64,000 bases of DNA from Arabidopsis thaliana (GCF_000001735.4 NC_003075.7:18477001-18541000), one strand, 5' to 3'; counted from the stretch's first letter, positions 11,471 through 24,784 are shown. Numbers and translations are program-made. Notes: generated by a model from the letters alone, not told the origin.

Positions 11471-12219
11471 ATCATCTTCTCCTCTTCCCAAGTTTCGGCT
11501 CTCACTTTCTCTCGTTCTCTCTCTCTCTCTCTATCTCTATCTCTCGATTTGGGGGAGTTCCGTCACGGTGGACTAGTACGTCTCGTTGCCGTTGGTGGCG
11601 TAGTCGGAATTAATTTCCTCGGCGTTGAGATTCACATGGTCTAGAATTCTAGCTAAGTGGTTGTTGTTGTTGTTACGATTTCCGATTTCTCGAGTTTTTT
11701 TTTTATATTTAGCTTCTGTTTCGTTTATCCCTCCCGGAGACACTCCTTGGTCGAATCTCTCATGCTGAGGTAATTCGTCATGGATTTGTTTAATTGCATA
11801 AGCTTTTTTGCAATTGTCTAAGCTTTTATCGGTTTGTTTTGTTTTTTGATTTACGAATCTAGATTTTGCGCTTTCTTATGTATGTAATCAGGATCAAATT
11901 TGCTGGGTTGTTAAACAATTTTTGTCTGTGTTAGGATTCTAATTACGCGTGTTACTATACATGAATCATTTTCATTGTTTTTCTTCTTGATCCAAAAGTG
12001 TGAGAATCTTACTTTAGGCGTAATTCACATTTTTTGCATTAATTTCAACGGTTACACGTTTTTTTTCTTTGCTTTAGATTTGTTATAATTTGGTTGTTCT
12101 AATATTCATAACCTTGGAGTTTTGGTATTACTTCAGGTGTTTTGGACACTTGTTGTCAAGAAGAAACCAGTTTTGGTTCTGATTAATCGTTGGTTGGAAA
12201 ATATACTCAATTCCAGGCC
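11471..12219 (+). promoter_or_regulatory. 5' leader of PXA1 with a leader intron and a possible spliced uORF
   Basis: A CT-rich initiator-like stretch (about 11511-11543) precedes a G+C-richer leader. A good donor after 11769 and an acceptor ending at 12136 suggest an intron in the leader. Across that junction an upstream frame starts at ATG 11762 (MLR..) and, after splicing, runs 17 codons to a TGA at 12180-12182, ending before the main ATG at 12220. A two-codon ATG-GTC-stop lies at 11636. The intron and uORF are inferences from splice signals. Confidence 0.5.
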
Positions 12220-15200
12220 ATGCCTTCACTTCAACTATTGCAGTTAACTGAGCGGGGTCGGGGTCTTGTAGCGTCAAGACGGTAACCATTTCCTTGCTCT
12301 TCATTGTATTCTAGATGGAAGTTTTTTTTGTTCGTTTGGGCTCAGATTTCATCTTTCTCTGTTTCATTCTTTAGGAAATCTATACTGCTTGCGGCTGGGA
12401 TTGTAGCTGCTGGTGGAACTGCTGTTTACCTGAAATCAAGGGTCGCTTCCCGGAGGCCTGATTCTTCGCGTCTTTGCAATGGTCAGAGTGATGATGATGA
12501 GACTTTGGAAAAGCTGACTGCAACTGATCAAAATGCAAAGATAACCACGAAAAAGAAGAAAGGAGGAGGATTGAAGTCTCTTCAGGTTCTGACTGCTATT
12601 CTTCTCTCTCAGATGGGAAAAATGGGTGCCAGGGATCTTTTGGCACTAGTCGCCACCGTGGTATGCATTTCCTCTTAATTAATAAGTTTTTACTTTTGTT
12701 TTATGTTTTTGCCCAAGTCAGATAGATTTTCTGTCTGGTTGTTTAAGTTTGATCTCGTGCTGTTGCAAAGTCCTGTAGATATTCATGGAAATTCACAATT
12801 GCGAACCGTTGCTTTATTGTTATGGAATACCGGGTGTCTCTCTTTTTAGCTGAAAGAAACACCAATCTAACTTTACGGCCAATAGTCGGGAAAAGTCTGG
12901 TTACTTCTCTTACTTATGCGGGACTAGTACTCTTTCCAATCTGTTATTCTATAACTTGTAGGTTTTCAGAACAGCTTTGAGCAATAGATTGGCAAAAGTG
13001 CAAGGTTTCCTTTTCCGTGCTGCTTTCTTAAGGCGTGCGCCACTGTTTCTACGGCTCATCTCCGAGAATATTATGTTGTGTTTCATGCTATCAACATTGC
13101 ACTCTACTTCAAAGTACATAACTGGGGCATTGAGTTTGCGATTCAGAAAGATATTGACCAAGATTATCCATTCACACTATTTTGAGGTAGCAACTGCCAT
13201 CTCTTCTGCCATTCAATTGTTTACTATTTCTTTAGATACGAGTGTTTTTGACTAGTGAGAGTATCGAGTATACTTCAGACTGCTGGATATCTCTTCACTC
13301 AGTTTTAATTGTTGTTTTCAGAATATGGTATATTACAAAATATCACACGTGGATGGTCGGATTACGCACCCTGAACAAAGAATTGCCAGCGATGTACCAA
13401 GATTCTCCTCAGAGTTGAGCGATCTTATACTGGATGATTTGACGGCGGTTACTGATGGAATTTTGTATGCATGGCGCCTGTGTTCATATGCTAGTCCAAA
13501 ATACATCTTCTGGATACTGGTGATTCATGTTTAATCTTCTATACTTCAAGATTGACCTTATGTTGGGCCATTTATGCTGCTTTTCCTTGTATCCGTTCAC
13601 AGTACAATTCTTTCGGTCTGGTATCTATAAACTAACCTATACAATTGTTGTGTAGGCCTATGTACTGGGGGCTGGGACGGCGATAAGAAACTTTTCTCCT
13701 TCTTTTGGGAAATTGATGTCCAAGGAACAGCAGTTAGAAGGAGAGTACCGGCAACTTCATTCACGCTTAAGGACTCATTCGGAAAGCATAGCATTCTATG
13801 GTGGGGAAACCAGGGAAGAATCTCATATACAACAAAAGTTCAAGAATCTTGTTAGCCATATGAGTCACGTGCTTCATGATCACTGGTGGTTTGGTATGAT
13901 CCAAGATTTTCTGCTGAAGTATCTTGGGGCCACAGTTGCAGTTATTCTGATTATCGAACCATTCTTCTCTGGGCATCTAAGACCTGACGACTCGACCTTA
14001 GGAAGAGCTGAGATGCTTAGCAATATAAGATATCACACTAGTGTCATTATATCTCTCTTTCAGGCGTTGGGAACACTTTCTATAAGTTCCAGGCGGCTCA
14101 ACCGACTCAGGTAATGCTTTATGTTGGATCTCATGTCAGACGCTTAAATGGTGAATACTGTTTAGCTGTTTCTAATTATTGGAATGTTGTTGCTTCCGGC
14201 AGTGGTTATGCTGACCGAATCCATGAGTTGATGGCTGTCTCAAGAGAACTCAGTGGTGATGATAAATCGTCTTTCCAGAGAAATAGAAGCAGAAATTATC
14301 TAAGTGAAGCTAATTATGTAGAGTTTTCCGATGTCAAGGTAGTTGGAATAGATTCATGTTACTGTAATCCTTTCCAAAATGTCGTGTTCTTAATGTTTCT
14401 TAACACACTCTAGGTTGTTACTCCAACCGGAAATGTTTTGGTGGAGGATCTCACCCTTCGAGTTGAGCAAGGGTCTAATCTTCTGATTACAGGTGAACGC
14501 TTTATATCTAGAACATAATATGACTATCAATTTCCCTTTTCATTGCTTTTTTTTTTTGCACAGTAAAGCGTATACCACTACTGTTTAGTTCTATGGTCCT
14601 TGAGATGAGTAGCAAAGATGAAAATCTCAGTACCCCTTGTTGTCCTTATGAAGTGCAAAAAAATGGGAATGTGAATTTGAAATACTATTCTGAAAGAATT
14701 AATTCTTCTTGTATTCTGGAAGGGATAGCACTATAAACTTGTCAAAATTAGATTTGGTATGCCTAGTTATTGACGAACCATTCATATCCAGCTCAACGAC
14801 TAGGGTGTTAGTGGAATGCTGGCAACACATCATCTTCTGGGGTTGATTTACTGGACTATTTTTGGCTTTCTGGGTTTTCATTTTATGTTATATTGATTAA
14901 GCAATAACATCTAGATTCGAAATTTTGATTTCTGCTTACCTGATATATCATTATTTGCTCAACAATATGTATCGTAGGTCCTAATGGAAGTGGCAAGAGT
15001 TCCCTTTTCCGAGTATTAGGAGGTCTATGGCCCCTGGTGTCTGGACATATTGTGAAGCCAGGAGTTGGTTCTGATCTTAACAAGGAGATCTTCTATGTGC
15101 CGCAACGGCCTTATATGGCAGTAGGAACACTTCGTGACCAGTTAATATATCCTCTTACTTCTGGCCAAGAGAGTGAACTGCTCACTGAGATTGGAATGGT

Positions 15201-18200
15201 GGAGCTATTGAAAAATGTCAGTATCCTTGTTTCTCTATTCTATACTAGGATGGTTTAAGTTAGTGTTTTGTATGTTACGCTTATTTTTGTGGACTTTTGC
15301 TTGTAGGTTGATCTAGAATATTTATTGGATCGCTACCAACCTGAAAAAGAGGTTAATTGGGGTGATGAATTATCTCTTGGAGAGCAACAGAGATTGGGTA
15401 TGGCCAGACTATTCTACCACAAACCCAAATTTGCAATTCTAGATGAATGCACAAGTGCTGTCACAACTGATATGGAAGAACGCTTTGCCGCTAAGGTTCG
15501 AGCTATGGGAACTTCTTGCATAACAATCTCCCATCGTCCAGCGCTTGTTGCATTCCATGATGTTGTTCTGTCATTAGACGGTGAAGGAGGATGGAGTGTT
15601 CATTACAAGAGGTTGGGATTGTTTCTTAGCCATGTTTGTGAGAATTATTAAAGTTTATTTTTATTTACTTATTAAAATGACTAAACCTTCAGGGATGACT
15701 CTGCCCTTCTGACGGATGCTGAAATTGATTCAGTGAAAAGTTCAGATACAGATCGGCAAAATGATGCGATGGTTGTTCAACGAGCGTTTGCTGCAGCTAG
15801 AAAGGTCTCAGCCGAAGTTTTATTTGTTTATTATAATTTTCGTTGACGATGGTTCTAACCTGGTTACTCGGTGCTTTGTAGGAATCTGCTACTAATTCAA
15901 AGGCTCAGTCGTACCAGACACAGTTAATTGCAAGATCACCTGTTGTAGATAAAAGTGTAGTGTTGCCTCGTTTTCCTCAACCTCAAACATCCCAAAGGGC
16001 TTTACCATCAAGAGTAGCTGCAATGTTAAACGTGTTGGTGAGCTTGAGTTACTAGTGTGAATTTTATTGTAGATAGCTGTACCAATCATTCTTAACTTAG
16101 ATATCAATACACATGCTTTTTGCAGCTGCATTCATATATCCACCTTTTTCTCTTCCATTCTCCTCAGCTTGGCATTTCAGTGCATTTCTTTAGCTTCCTT
16201 GGAAACCCCACCTTTTGTTTTGCATTTCCACTTGGCTAACTTATTCGTCCTGCGCTGATGCTAATATTGATATTATACTTCTCAAAATAACTGACCACTT
16301 CATTGTTACATTTCAGATACCCACTATATTTGACAAGCAAGGAGCTCAACTGCTTGCTGTTGCTTGCCTTGTCGTCTCAAGAACGCTGATCTCTGACCGA
16401 ATAGCCTCTTTGAATGGTAAACATACTCCATATTGTTACTTGATCAGTTTTATTGATAGGGTTCCTTTTCTAACAAGCAACCATGATTTTTGCAGGGACC
16501 ACTGTGAAGTATGTCTTGGAGCAAGATAAGGCAGCCTTTGTTCGTTTGATTGGTTTGAGTGTTCTCCAAAGTGGTGCATCTTCTATAATTGCTCCTTCAC
16601 TAAGGTAATCTTTCCTTTTTATGCATTTTTAGTGTTTCGAAGTCCCACCCGCTATGATCACCTTGTCACGACTTACTAAATTGCTCAATGAATTATGTTG
16701 TTTTCATTTCTTGCATGTTGATAAAAAAGCAAGTTATTGAACTAATTTAAAGTAGCTTATTAGTTATATTTATTAAACACCTCGCTAATATGGTTTCACA
16801 TAACTCTTTTTGTTACACTCTTCAGGCATTTAACGCAAAGGCTAGCGTTAGGGTGGAGGATTCGTTTGACTCAACATCTGCTAAGGAACTATTTGAGAAA
16901 TAATGCGTTTTACAAGGTCAATTCACGATTATGCTTTTTTCATGCATTGTGAATGATGATTATGAAGCATGAACTTGTGTTATTCAGTGCAACTTGACCT
17001 AAAAGAAAGCATGATGCGTTATTTGCACTTATAAGAAATATGCAGAGATTCTGAAAGATCCATACCAATTTAAATTTATATTGATTTGTGATTGTTCTAT
17101 GCTTCTGTCTGTTTATATGTTTCTTGTAAGTTGATGTCGCATGGCTAGAGACACTAAAGATCTCATTGGGTTCATATCTATTCAGGTTTTCCACATGTCA
17201 GGCAATAGTATTGATGCGGACCAGAGACTCACTCGTGACCTGGAAAAGTTAACCGCTGACTTGTCTGGACTTCTTACTGGAATGGTAAAGCCATCGGTTG
17301 ACATTCTCTGGTACGTACGCTATGTTGGATTGATTTCTAATATTTGTTTCATGGTTCTTGGTTTGAATTATCATAATGCAAAAAAAAAACAAATTGAAGG
17401 TTCACCTGGAGGATGAAGTTACTGACTGGTCAGAGGGGAGTTGCCATACTTTACACATATATGTTACTTGGTCTTGGTTTTCTGAGACGTGTTGCTCCCG
17501 ATTTCGGTGATCTAGCCGGTGAAGAACAGCAGCTTGAAGGGAAGTTTCGGTAAGTTTTTTACGCTTCTTCCAGTTTGCATATGATTTGTGTTATAGCGAC
17601 TATCAGACCAACTTCTTCCTGCTTATGTAGGTTTATGCACGAGAGGCTGAACACTCATGCTGAATCTATTGCATTCTTTGGAGGTGGAGCTCGAGAAAAG
17701 GCTGTAAGTTTCTTAATTGCCCTAGCTATAGCTGCTGGATTTTGGGTAGTTATTTTTGAATCAAAGCTACCGGAAGTGAACTTGGAATTGTTTTATCATT
17801 TATGTGATGATGGTCTTTTCATGTCAAATGTGGCTTCACTTGTGTGAGCTTTAACATGTCTCATAGGTGAATCTGCTCTTATTTTATTTCTCTCCATGGA
17901 GCAGATGGTTGACAAAAAATTCAGGGCCCTACTGGATCATTCTCTCATGCTCTTGAGGAAGAAATGGTTGTATGGCATACTTGATGATTTTGTGACAAAG
18001 CAACTTCCCAATAATGTGACGTGGGGATTGAGTTTATTGTATGCCCTAGAACACAAGGGAGACAGAGCACTTGTCTCCACTCAAGGTGAAGATCTGTCAC
18101 ACTTCATTGTAGTTAATCACTTCCTTGATTAACGTGAGCCAGTTAAGTATTTACATGTCCTCTACATGATGCTTTTGATACCAGGTGAATTGGCACATGC

Positions 18201-19762
18201 ATTGCGGTATCTAGCTTCTGTTGTCTCCCAAAGCTTTATGGCTTTTGGCGATATTCTTGAACTACACAAGAAGTTCCTGGAGCTCTCTGGTGGTATTAAC
18301 AGAATTTTTGAGCTCGATGAGTTTTTGGATGCTTCTCAGTCAGGTACTACAGCATATATAGGTTCACACTTTGGCTAGGCGATGCAAAATCTTGGTGCTT
18401 TATGTAACATATATGAAGTCATTATTCAGATTGTGATCTTTTCATGAACTCTTTCCATCATTACCTAATGTCTGTACTTGAGTTGATCATATTCGTTATG
18501 TCCAACTATTTTAGGTGTTACCTCAGAAAATCAAACAAGTCGTTTGGATTCTCAAGATCTACTTTCCTTTTCGGAGGTGGATATCATTACCCCTGCTCAG
18601 AAATTGATGGCTAGCAAGTTGTCGTGTGAAATAGTTTCAGGGAAAAGCCTGCTCGTCACAGGTTGGTGAATTAATCTCTGTCATTGAATTTATTGCATGA
18701 GCCCCAAGCTAACAGTAGCAACATTTTCAGGTCCAAATGGTAGTGGAAAGACTTCAGTATTTAGAGTCCTTAGAGATATCTGGCCCACTGTATGTGGAAG
18801 ACTTACCAAACCATCATTGGATATCAAAGAACTTGGGTCAGGGAATGGCATGTTTTTTGTCCCGCAGCGACCTTATACATGTTTAGGGACACTGAGAGAT
18901 CAAATTATATACCCTCTATCTAAAGAAGAAGCAGAGAAAAGGGCAGCAAAGTTGTACACCAGTGGTAAGTCCAAAAATTCACTTACTTCAAAAGGTCTAG
19001 TTGGTTCTCAAATCACATGATCTATCTGTTACCACCCTAAAAGAATTGAAGTACAAGTTAAGATATTTGATCTTCCTATCTCTCATATGTGTGGAATATT
19101 GGTGTGAGTAACAGGAGAGAGCTCAACAGAAGCTGGAAGCATTCTGGATTCTCATTTGAAAACCATTCTGGAGAATGTTCGGTTAGTTTATCTCTTGGAA
19201 AGAGACGTAGGTGGTTGGGATGCTACTACCAATTGGGAAGACATATTATCTCTTGGAGAGCAACAGAGATTAGGCATGGTAAGTCTCTTGTAGAGCAACA
19301 CCAGACTTATATAGTTTATGATTCAGGTGAATAATCTGACTTGGTTCGTATTGTAGGCACGTTTATTCTTTCACAGGCCGAAGTTTGGAGTCCTTGATGA
19401 ATGCACAAAGTAAATGATCAGTCTTTTCCTGCAGTATCCCTGTACTTTTACAATCATCTTCCCTTGTAATTATAAATCTGCTCTTTGATTTGCAGTGCGA
19501 CGAGTGTTGATGTTGAGGAACAGCTCTATAGAGTTGCACGAGACATGGGAGTCACTTTCATAACCTCATCACAAGTAAGTTTCTTTTCCATACACTCTTT
19601 AGTCGTTACCATGAAACCACATCAGAGCTCTTAACAGAATCTAATCAATTTTCTCATAAACCGCAGCGGCCGGCTCTGATCCCATTCCATTCCTTGGAGC
19701 TAAGGCTGATTGATGGAGAAGGAAACTGGGAGCTCCGTTCGATCGAACAGACAACAGAGTGA
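12220..19762 (+). CDS. PXA1: peroxisomal full-size ABC transporter PXA1/COMATOSE (ABCD1)
   Basis: Imports fatty acyl substrates and jasmonate and auxin precursors into peroxisomes for beta-oxidation (family knowledge; also called CTS, PED3, ABCD1). I rebuilt 25 coding exons: first 12220-12281, last 19667-19762. Their lengths sum to 4014 bases, exactly 1337 codons plus stop. It is a fused dimer: two membrane halves, each followed by an ATP-binding domain. NBD1 has Walker A GPNGSGKS (481-488), signature LSLGEQQ (582-588) and Walker B ILDE (604-607). NBD2 has GPNGSGKT (1130-1137) and a second [16 protein letters not shown]-like loop motifs ([12 protein letters not shown] and its N-half counterpart) occur in both halves. 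A basic, hydrophobic N-terminus may carry peroxisomal targeting. No defect seen. Confidence 0.98.
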
Positions 19763-21357
19763 ACTCAGCAAAACATTTTTAGAAAGGTCTATATAGTTGT
19801 TAAAGAAAAAAGTAATAAAGTTAAAGCCATTAGACGATGCAAGCTATATGGTATGTAGTATATGGATTCTTCCTCGATCGCAAGGAGTGGAAGAGAATGC
19901 GTCGATGCTAGTGCTTTTGTTAGAATTGGAGGATTTGATTTGATTCTAGATATATATAAATGTAGGCGATTGAATTGGTGGAGCATTTTGAGTTCTCCTA
20001 TGGAGTATGGTCTTAGCTTTGAACAAACAAAGAATATAGTGATCACTCAAATAATGTACAGTTCGTTTCAATTTCCTTTGTTGGGATTAGTTTTTCTATC
20101 TTATAATTAAAAGAATGAAATTGAAGTGGTTGAATCTTTGCTCGGTTACTTTTGTTGCCGATATGTATTCAAACTGAGTTTGGAATGGTTCAAGAGATTT
20201 GTTTAATATTTGGTATTTGATTTGAAATTGAATGGTTAAAGGAACTTATAACTTTAACACTGTCGTGCCAGAAAAAAAGCTTGGTAACTGAAAATTATTA
20301 CTATATACAAAATGAATTCACAACTGATTGGCTTTACCTTAGAGAAGGAACTAGCTTCCCAGAGTAGGTCTATTTTGAAACAAGAAGAAGATCGTTTTAA
20401 GTGAAGTATCAATGATTTCAAGTGTAATCAGAGTCGAGAGTTCCGGTTATGTTGATGCTACAGCGATGCTAGTACCGAGCCTTGTTCACTCTTGTATTGG
20501 TTAAGATATAGATTTGAAAGAAAAATCTTACAGCCTATGTCACCGCACCATAAACTATTTCTCTTTTTGTATTTTTTGGGTCAAAACCCCACCACAGACT
20601 ATCTTCGATAATACGTGCATGAGCCAATGGGCTTCTTTTTTTAAAATATAAATAAACAAAAAAGAAATCTTTCAAATTTGTGGGTATGTGTAGTTGAAGA
20701 TGTTACTTGTGCATGGCGACAATTAAACTTGAGAAAGATTTATTATTTGGTATTTGGAAGAGAGTTACAGTTTTATAACAAGAATTGGGTTAGAGAAACT
20801 TTGGAAAAATTCTTAAACCCTAAACCCATGGAGCTAATAAAAATCTTTGTGACTTGCTTTCTCCTCAAGAAATATAATTGATGTTATTGTATGAAATGAA
20901 TACAATTAATTATTAATAAGATTATCAACTCCCGTTTTTCTCTTATTCTTCTTCTAGTGTCTTCTAAATACATTTGAAATCGTAAATAAAACAAGTAAAC
21001 AACTCGTTCCCCTAGATATATACATACGCTTAAAAGTAAACGTTGTATGCAACGGTAACTTTCGTAATAGTAATGGGGAATATGTAATTATTGTAATGTA
21101 ACGGTAATATTTTGTTTTATCAAAAAAAAGGAAAATAATTAACCCACACGACTCTTTAAATACGGCCTTTGCTTCTTCATTAACAGATCAAAATTCTCGT
21201 ACTCAAGAGAGAAAAAAAAACCCTAGAATCGAATCCTCTCTACAAAAGTCCTCTTTGTAGAAAAACCTATTTCTCAATCGATCAGTGGTTCAGAGAATCT
21301 CTTACGGTTATGGTTCTGTTCTAATTTAATCGTCGTAGCTAGTGCGAAGATCCGGCG

Positions 21358-21462
21358 ATGAAGACTTGCATGAAAGCGATGGCGTTGAAGAAACTCGCTA
21401 CAGAAGACTCATCGATCTGCCGCCGAGTCACCACCGAGATTCGCTCTGTTTTGCGGTTCTAA
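21358..21462 (+). CDS. small ORF of unknown function, possibly a gene fragment
   Basis: ATG to TAA, 34 codons (MKTCMKAMALKKLATEDSS...), following a leader-like stretch with CCCTAGAATCGAATCC and a TATA-like sequence (tttaaatac) at about 21154. Codon use is coding-like (Arg CGC/CGA, Ser TCG) compared with the AT-rich surroundings, and coding-like composition continues in other frames to about 21600. That fits either a real small peptide gene or a decayed fragment of a larger gene. I do not recognise it. Confidence 0.3.
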   Translation: MKTCMKAMALKKLATEDSSICRRVTTEIRSVLRF

Positions 21463-21870
21463 TGATTAATTCAAGACAACGTTGGGCTTCGTGAATCGTG
21501 ACAATCGACGACATAGAGAGAGCTTCCCGATCACGGTGGTGGAGGAATGCTTTACCGCGATACAGATTTGTCGTGGATTAGGGTGCAATTTTTCAAAGCC
21601 CAACAACATCAATTCTAGCCCATCAAAACAGGTCAATTCTCAGCCCATTCATCTTTTAATTTTTTCTCATCCCAATAACAAATTCACATTACAAATAGGG
21701 TTTTATACACGGATTTTTTATATATAAATAATACAACTTTTTATTCAGGTCTTCTTTTTTTTGGAAATTTTAGATAGAAAAACTTTAAAGTCTTTTTCTT
21801 ATTATTTTAAATAAAATATTAGATAAACAGTTTTTTAGGTATAAATAATATTTTTATTTTTTATTTTTTG

Positions 21871-21988
21871 AAGTGTTAAATTTTATATATGTGTAAACTA
21901 ATCGGACACAACATCCCGTCCATAATATGAGGTCCTTCAGCGGTGTCATAGGTTCAACATGTTTACACATCATTTGAATTTAACACTT
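21871..21988. repeat. palindromic MITE-like unit, copy A
   Basis: A 118-bp unit with imperfect inverted ends of about 28 bp: it starts aagtgttaaatttt and ends tttgaatttaacactt. An almost identical unit of the same length lies at 22089-22206 in the same orientation. The core contains atcggacacaacatcccg. Confidence 0.85.
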
Positions 21989-22088
21989 TTTTTTTTTTTT
22001 TTTTTTTACTAAAAATACTTTTTTTGATTTTTAAAATAAAATATTATTTTCTTATTAAGTATACATAATATTTTTATTTTTTATTTTT

Positions 22089-22206
22089 AAGTGTTAAATT
22101 TTAGATGTGTGTAAACTAATCGGACACAACATCCCGTCCATAATATGAGGTCCTTCAGCGGTGTCCTAAGTTCAACATGTTTACACATCATTTGAATTTA
22201 ACACTT
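22089..22206. repeat. palindromic MITE-like unit, copy B
   Basis: Second 118-bp copy of the unit at 21871-21988, differing at only a handful of positions. The AT-rich flank to the left is also shared, so the duplication seems to span about 218 bp from start to start. Confidence 0.85.
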
Positions 22207-22908
22207 TCTTTATTTTCATACTTTTATTAAACTTAATTTTAAGGTTTGCAAATAATGTTATAAATATATTGATGTATGTTAAAAAATTTATCACTTAATT
22301 TTAGACATAATTTAAAATCTTAACACTTATTTCTTTTATTTAAAAACATTTATATATCAATATCTAAACTGTAAAGTTTTTTTTTGTTTTTAACTTAAAT
22401 TTAGATAAACAGTTTTATTTTCTTACATAATATTTTTGTTTTTAAAAAAAAGTTGTAAGTATTTTTGTTTAAATGTGTAAAAAGAATTGAATGATAACAG
22501 ATTCTTTACTCACAGAACAAGAGATATTAAATTTTCTTTATGTTTATAGTATTTAATAAAGTTTATAGTATTTATTTCCATATATACATTTGTTTCTGTA
22601 AGAACTATCCATTTGATACTAGAATAAATTTCTTCATTTGGATTAGATTGTTCAGTACAAAACTCTATTTCTGGCATGTCAATAAATAACAAATGCTAAT
22701 TTTGGCTCTTAATCTTGTTGATAGAATACTAAACTTGCAATGCTTTTTACACTAATCTTTATCTCTTTATATATTTATTTTTAAAAACTCTTCTTTCCTT
22801 TTTTTCTGATTTAAAGTACAAAAAAAAAACAATACATCTTTCCATTGAACTAGAAGAAAACATTTTCACTGTCCTTTTGAATCAGAAGAAGAAAGAGAAA
22901 AAAAAGAG

Positions 22909-24472
22909 ATGGAGAGAAACACGCCGGTGAGAAACCCTCACACTTCCACCGCCGATCTGCTTTCTTGGTCGGAAACTCCTCCTCCTCCTCACCACTCAAC
23001 CCCTTCCGCCGCTCGTTCTCACCAGGTCCGTTTCTTCAACAAATGTTCTCACTTTCTCTTTCTATAGAGAGAAGCTGAGGTTTTTTCTTCTTTCTTCTTT
23101 CATTTTCAGCCGTCCGATGGAATCAGCAAGATTCTAGGCGGTGGTCAGATCACAGATGAAGAAGCCCAGTCGCTTAATAAGCTGTAAAAGATTCATTTAA
23201 TCTCTATCTCTCATTGCATTACCAGATCTAATAAGTATACCTGGATTTGTTTTTTGTATTACAACTGAAACTTAAAGTTTAAAGCTTTGATCTTGTGATT
23301 CACCAAAATGGTTTCTTTGAATGATGAAGTCACTTCTTTTTCTTAGTGATAAATTTTTATGAAAGGGATTGGTCAAATGCTTTTTGGCTTTTCTGAGAAG
23401 TTTTAGTGTTAATAGTATTTTATTACATTCTTTGTTCATCAAAGCCCCACACCATTTACATGTCAAACTACTACTGTTCATTATCTAATGAGGAGATCTT
23501 TGTCTTCTTTGTTATTTTTGATTGTTTCATTAAGTGACTTCATCATTACATGTAAAGGTCTTTACCGGTCTCTAATATGGCGCTTTTTGGTACAGAAAGA
23601 ATTGTTCAGGGTACAAGTTAAAAGAGATGACTGGTAGTGGCATATTTACTGATAAGGGAAAAGTTGGATCTGAATCCGATGCTACTACTGATCCAAAGAC
23701 TGGACTCCGTTACTATCAGGTAGCTTACTTGTGTCTTGTCTTATGTTTCAACAGATTTAGACAAGTGTAAATTGAAACGATTGTTATGTGAATTTTGCAG
23801 CAGACTCTGAATGGAATGAGTCAGATATCTTTCAGTGCTGACGGTAATGTTTCCCCGAAGAAACCAACCACTTTAACCGAGGTTGCAAAGCAAAGAGAGC
23901 TGAGCGGGAACTTGCTAACCGAGGCGGATTTAAAGAGCAACAAGCAGATATCAAGTGCTAAGATTGAAGAGATCAGCGGTCATGACATCTTTGCACCTCC
24001 ATCTGAGATTCAGCCTCGATCTTTGGTTGCTGCACAGCAAGAAGCTAGAGGTAACAGAGACATGGGAGAGCCTGCACCAAGGAACTTACGCACTTCTGTT
24101 AAAGTTTCCAACGTAAGTCTTGCCATTGCTTTTGCTTTGAGAGGAAACTCAAACTTAGTGCCCAACCAAATCAGTAAATTTTCTCTTCTATTCCAACAGC
24201 CTGCAGGAGGACAAAGCAACATACTATTCAGTGAAGAACCTGTTGTGAAGACATCAAAGAAGATACATAACCAGAAGTTTCAGGAACTCACAGGCAACGG
24301 CATTTTCAAAGGCGATGAATCACCTGGTAGTGCGGATAAGCAGTTAAGCTCAGCTAAACTCCGTGAAATGAGCGGAAACAACATTTTCGCAGACGGAAAG
24401 TCAGAGTCCCGAGACTACTTTGGCGGCGTGAGGAAACCTCCCGGAGGTGAAAGCAGCATTTCATTGGTCTAA
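22909..24472 (+). CDS. DUF4057 / HN1-like (Jupiter-like) repeat protein
   Basis: Five exons (22909-23025, 23110-23183, 23596-23719, 23801-24112, 24200-24472) encode 299 residues with all phases consistent. I recall it as At4g39860, labelled hematological/neurological expressed-like; its function is unknown. The protein is hydrophilic, with no signal peptide or membrane helix, and is probably disordered. It contains five short motifs of the type E-[ML/I]-[ST]-G-x-x-[I/L]-[F/L] (about residues 74-81, 138-144, 162-169, 238-245 and 265-272). Three Gly-x-Ser-x-Ile-type motifs occur near 109-116, 212-219 and 291-298. Such arrays suggest repeated binding sites for a partner, which is inference. Confidence 0.85.
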
Positions 24473-24711
24473 TAAGTAAGACTCGGGGCTGTATGGTATT
24501 ATCCGCGCATATGCTCAACTCTCACATTTCAGCTTCTTTAGAATTTAGTTTCTTAGAGTCTGAAGAGAGCTCATTGTACGGATCCTTTAAAACCTTTTGG
24601 TGTTGTCTCTAATACTTGAAGTTTCTTAACTGTTTCTGCATTTCTCCTACTCTTCACTTAAAAAACAAGTATGGTTTCAATACATCATCGTTTTCGTGTT
24701 GAAAAGAGAAA

Positions 24712-24784
24712 CGACTCCACTGGGGATCGAACCCAGAATCTCTGGTTTCGTAGACCAGCGCCTTATCCATTGGGCCATGGAGTC
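24712..24784 (-). tRNA. tRNA-Arg (anticodon ACG)
   Basis: 73 bases on the minus strand fold as a cloverleaf. The acceptor GACTCCA pairs with TGGAGTC, followed by discriminator G. The anticodon stem CTGGT/ACCAG encloses loop CTACGAA with anticodon ACG. The T arm reads CTGGG-TTCGATC-CCCAG. There is no intron and CCA is not encoded. A run of T follows shortly after the 3' end in the transcribed direction (minus strand), as expected for RNA polymerase III termination. Confidence 0.95.

Larger units (their letters stand above)
19763..22908. other. 3.1-kb intergenic region with repeats
   Basis: Begins with the 3' UTR of PXA1. 21180-21480 is richer in G+C and carries a 34-codon ORF (see separate entry). 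21830-22210 holds a tandem pair of 118-bp palindromic units. The rest is AT-rich with poly-T runs, and no further gene is supported. Confidence 0.6.
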
